In this document: one piece after another, positions 58,505 to 60,000 of the stretch
How positions within the stretch are numbered: the first letter of the stretch is position 1
How the letters are laid out: each line of letters begins with the position of its first letter
NCBI GenBank assembly: GCA_914767715.1
Contig: OU612071.1
Coordinates: forward strand, 3,908,001 to 3,968,000
Direction: 5' to 3'
Origin: Membranipora membranacea
Taxonomy: Eukaryota > Bryozoa > Gymnolaemata > Cheilostomatida > Membraniporidae
Length of the DNA stretch: 60,000 bases
Notes under the pieces: generated by a model
What the model saw: only the letters and a program-made list of their open reading frames with translations
What the model was told of the DNA's origin: nothing
Database searches by the model: none
Position numbers and translations under genes: made by a program

Positions 58505-60000
58505 AATATTTGATTGCACAATATACTGATCACATTTTATACTTAATTACTATATGTTCTATAAAATCCGCTGGTTATACCCAGTTTTAGTGGTCATAAT
58601 TAGAAATAAGAAGGTCTTATATTCACACATTATATTTATGTGGAGATAACTCCTATTCTGGCATATGCGCTAAAGTGAAAAAGTGAATAGCGCAGTAACA
58701 TCGCGTCACTGAATTAGAGAGGACGCTCTAAGCCAGTAGTTTCCAGTCTAGAGTATTTATATGTTTATGGTATAAACTATGCACAATTTGAGACGATGTT
58801 GTACATATATTTGATTGTCCATTCTTTGCTTATAACGTAACGATACCAATAATTTTGAGCTTATGGGCTAGGATACTGGCAAAAAGATCAAATTATTCCA
58901 TTTGATCATTCAATCACCATGTGTGTTTTTCAGTGTCCACAGTCAAGTCAAAATCTGCATAGAAAACAGACAATCACTGTTATTGTAAGAACACATGTGT
59001 TTCCCGCCCGCATAGAGGGCATGTAGAATGGTTTCAAGTTTCAGTGGGGTCTCTTCATACTTATACTTTTCGATCCGGAGATATTCGAATTGGACCGAAT
59101 CTAATCAACTTAAAATAAAAAAAAATCCTACACTATAAATTTTGATTCCGTTGGCAGTTATGGACTCGATGTTTAATAGACGCGTGTCTTGGCTCAAGAA
59201 CAAGGAACTCATGAACCCAGATCAGACAACTTCAGCCACATCCAGTCTACAATGTTATCAGCAGTGTGTCAGTGATCCAACCTGTAACTTAGTGTGTAAG
59301 TGATAATGTGTAAAGGACTTCTTATACATTCCTATGTATTAAAAATCATTCCATCGACTGGAGGAGGCCCTAGTGGTCTTTTAATCAAGAGGTCCCTTGT
59401 TGGATTCCGTGCGATCCACAATGGTGACAGGATGGGTATCCGATCTCGAATGCTGCTGTGACACATCAGTTTGTGGACCTGCGCTGATACTAAAAAAACC
59501 TAATGTCACATGGTATCACAGGCTAGCAAGACTATAAATGAACATATTATGTTTTTTAAACTGTTCTGATTGTTAAAATTTCTCTGAAACTAAAATGATT
59601 ACCTAGCAGCTGCATTCGAGTGAACTGACTAGATTGAAAACCACAATGATTTTCAGTTTTTTTCATAAAAACATGATAATAATTTTTATTGTGAAGTGAC
59701 TACTGTTCATCTCTCATAACACCCTTTGTTTGTTTCTAGCCTATGACTCGGACTGCAGACATGATCCTCGCCTGGTAGCAAACATGAACTCTACTTTTTA
59801 TCAGTCAAGCAGTGCTTACCCTATGGAGAAGGAACAGAATCCAGAACGATTCTTCGTATAAGCTAAACCCATTAACTGCTGTAAAGTAGCAGGATTAAAA
59901 TGATCTTTGTATACTTTGATGAAACATGTTTTCGCGTTTACGACAGCCACTGAAAATTGGTGACATCAAACATTACCCCATACAACGGTAACGATATAGC
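58505..60000 (+). repeat. Segment C: third copy of the gene 2 terminal exons (runs off window)
   Basis: From about 58760 it matches segment A; 58510-58780 matches 48640-48940. It extends beyond the window end. Confidence 0.85.
59158..59861 (+). CDS. Intact copy of LamG gene exons 21-22
   Basis: Exons 59158-59295 and 59740-59861 keep the acceptor, donor (GTGT/GTAAGTG), frame and TAA of gene 2, and an ATTAAA follows at 59894-59899. No LamG exon lies between 30.5 and 58.5 kb, so this is an orphan 3' end rather than a third full gene. Confidence 0.6.

Overview
This is animal nuclear DNA: AT-rich, with canonical GT-AG introns of a few hundred bases to about 1.8 kb, tRNA-derived SINEs, hairpin elements and simple repeats. 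No bacterial or organellar genes are visible. Secreted proteins built from repeated LamG_3-like (concanavalin A-like) domains with a short C-terminal PAN/apple-like cysteine module are typical of marine invertebrates. The phylum cannot be fixed from this window; a mollusc or another lophotrochozoan is only a guess.

Region 1 (1-14,161): the 3' part (19 exons) of a plus-strand gene. Region 2 (15,405-30,472): a complete plus-strand tandem paralogue with 22 exons, 1015 residues and a signal peptide. All exon joins were read by hand; phases agree at every shared intron. Each protein has four LamG-like domains ending in the same C-x19-C motif, then a cysteine-rich tail ending FV-stop. Introns hold SINEs, hairpin elements and minisatellites, several of which copy the neighbouring splice donor.

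Region 3 (30.7-35.8 kb): unrelated sequence with possible exons of other genes on both strands, one of them split by a 0.65-kb TA-flanked element.

Region 4 (35.8-60 kb): a very large imperfect palindrome centred near 48.16 kb, with a 1.75-kb spacer (47,284-49,039). Arms carry long hexamer arrays (54 and 73 units) and, nearest the centre, two inverted copies of a small TATA-driven two-exon gene for a 46-residue secreted four-cysteine peptide. The coding sequences are identical although the arms differ by about 3-4% in other places sampled. The outer ends of both arms carry copies of the last two exons of the region 2 gene, one inverted and splice-broken, one intact and running off the window. 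The palindromic twin peptide gene and the spread of LamG-gene terminal exons through the inverted repeat are the most unusual content. An assembly join of two haplotypes in opposite orientation must be excluded first.
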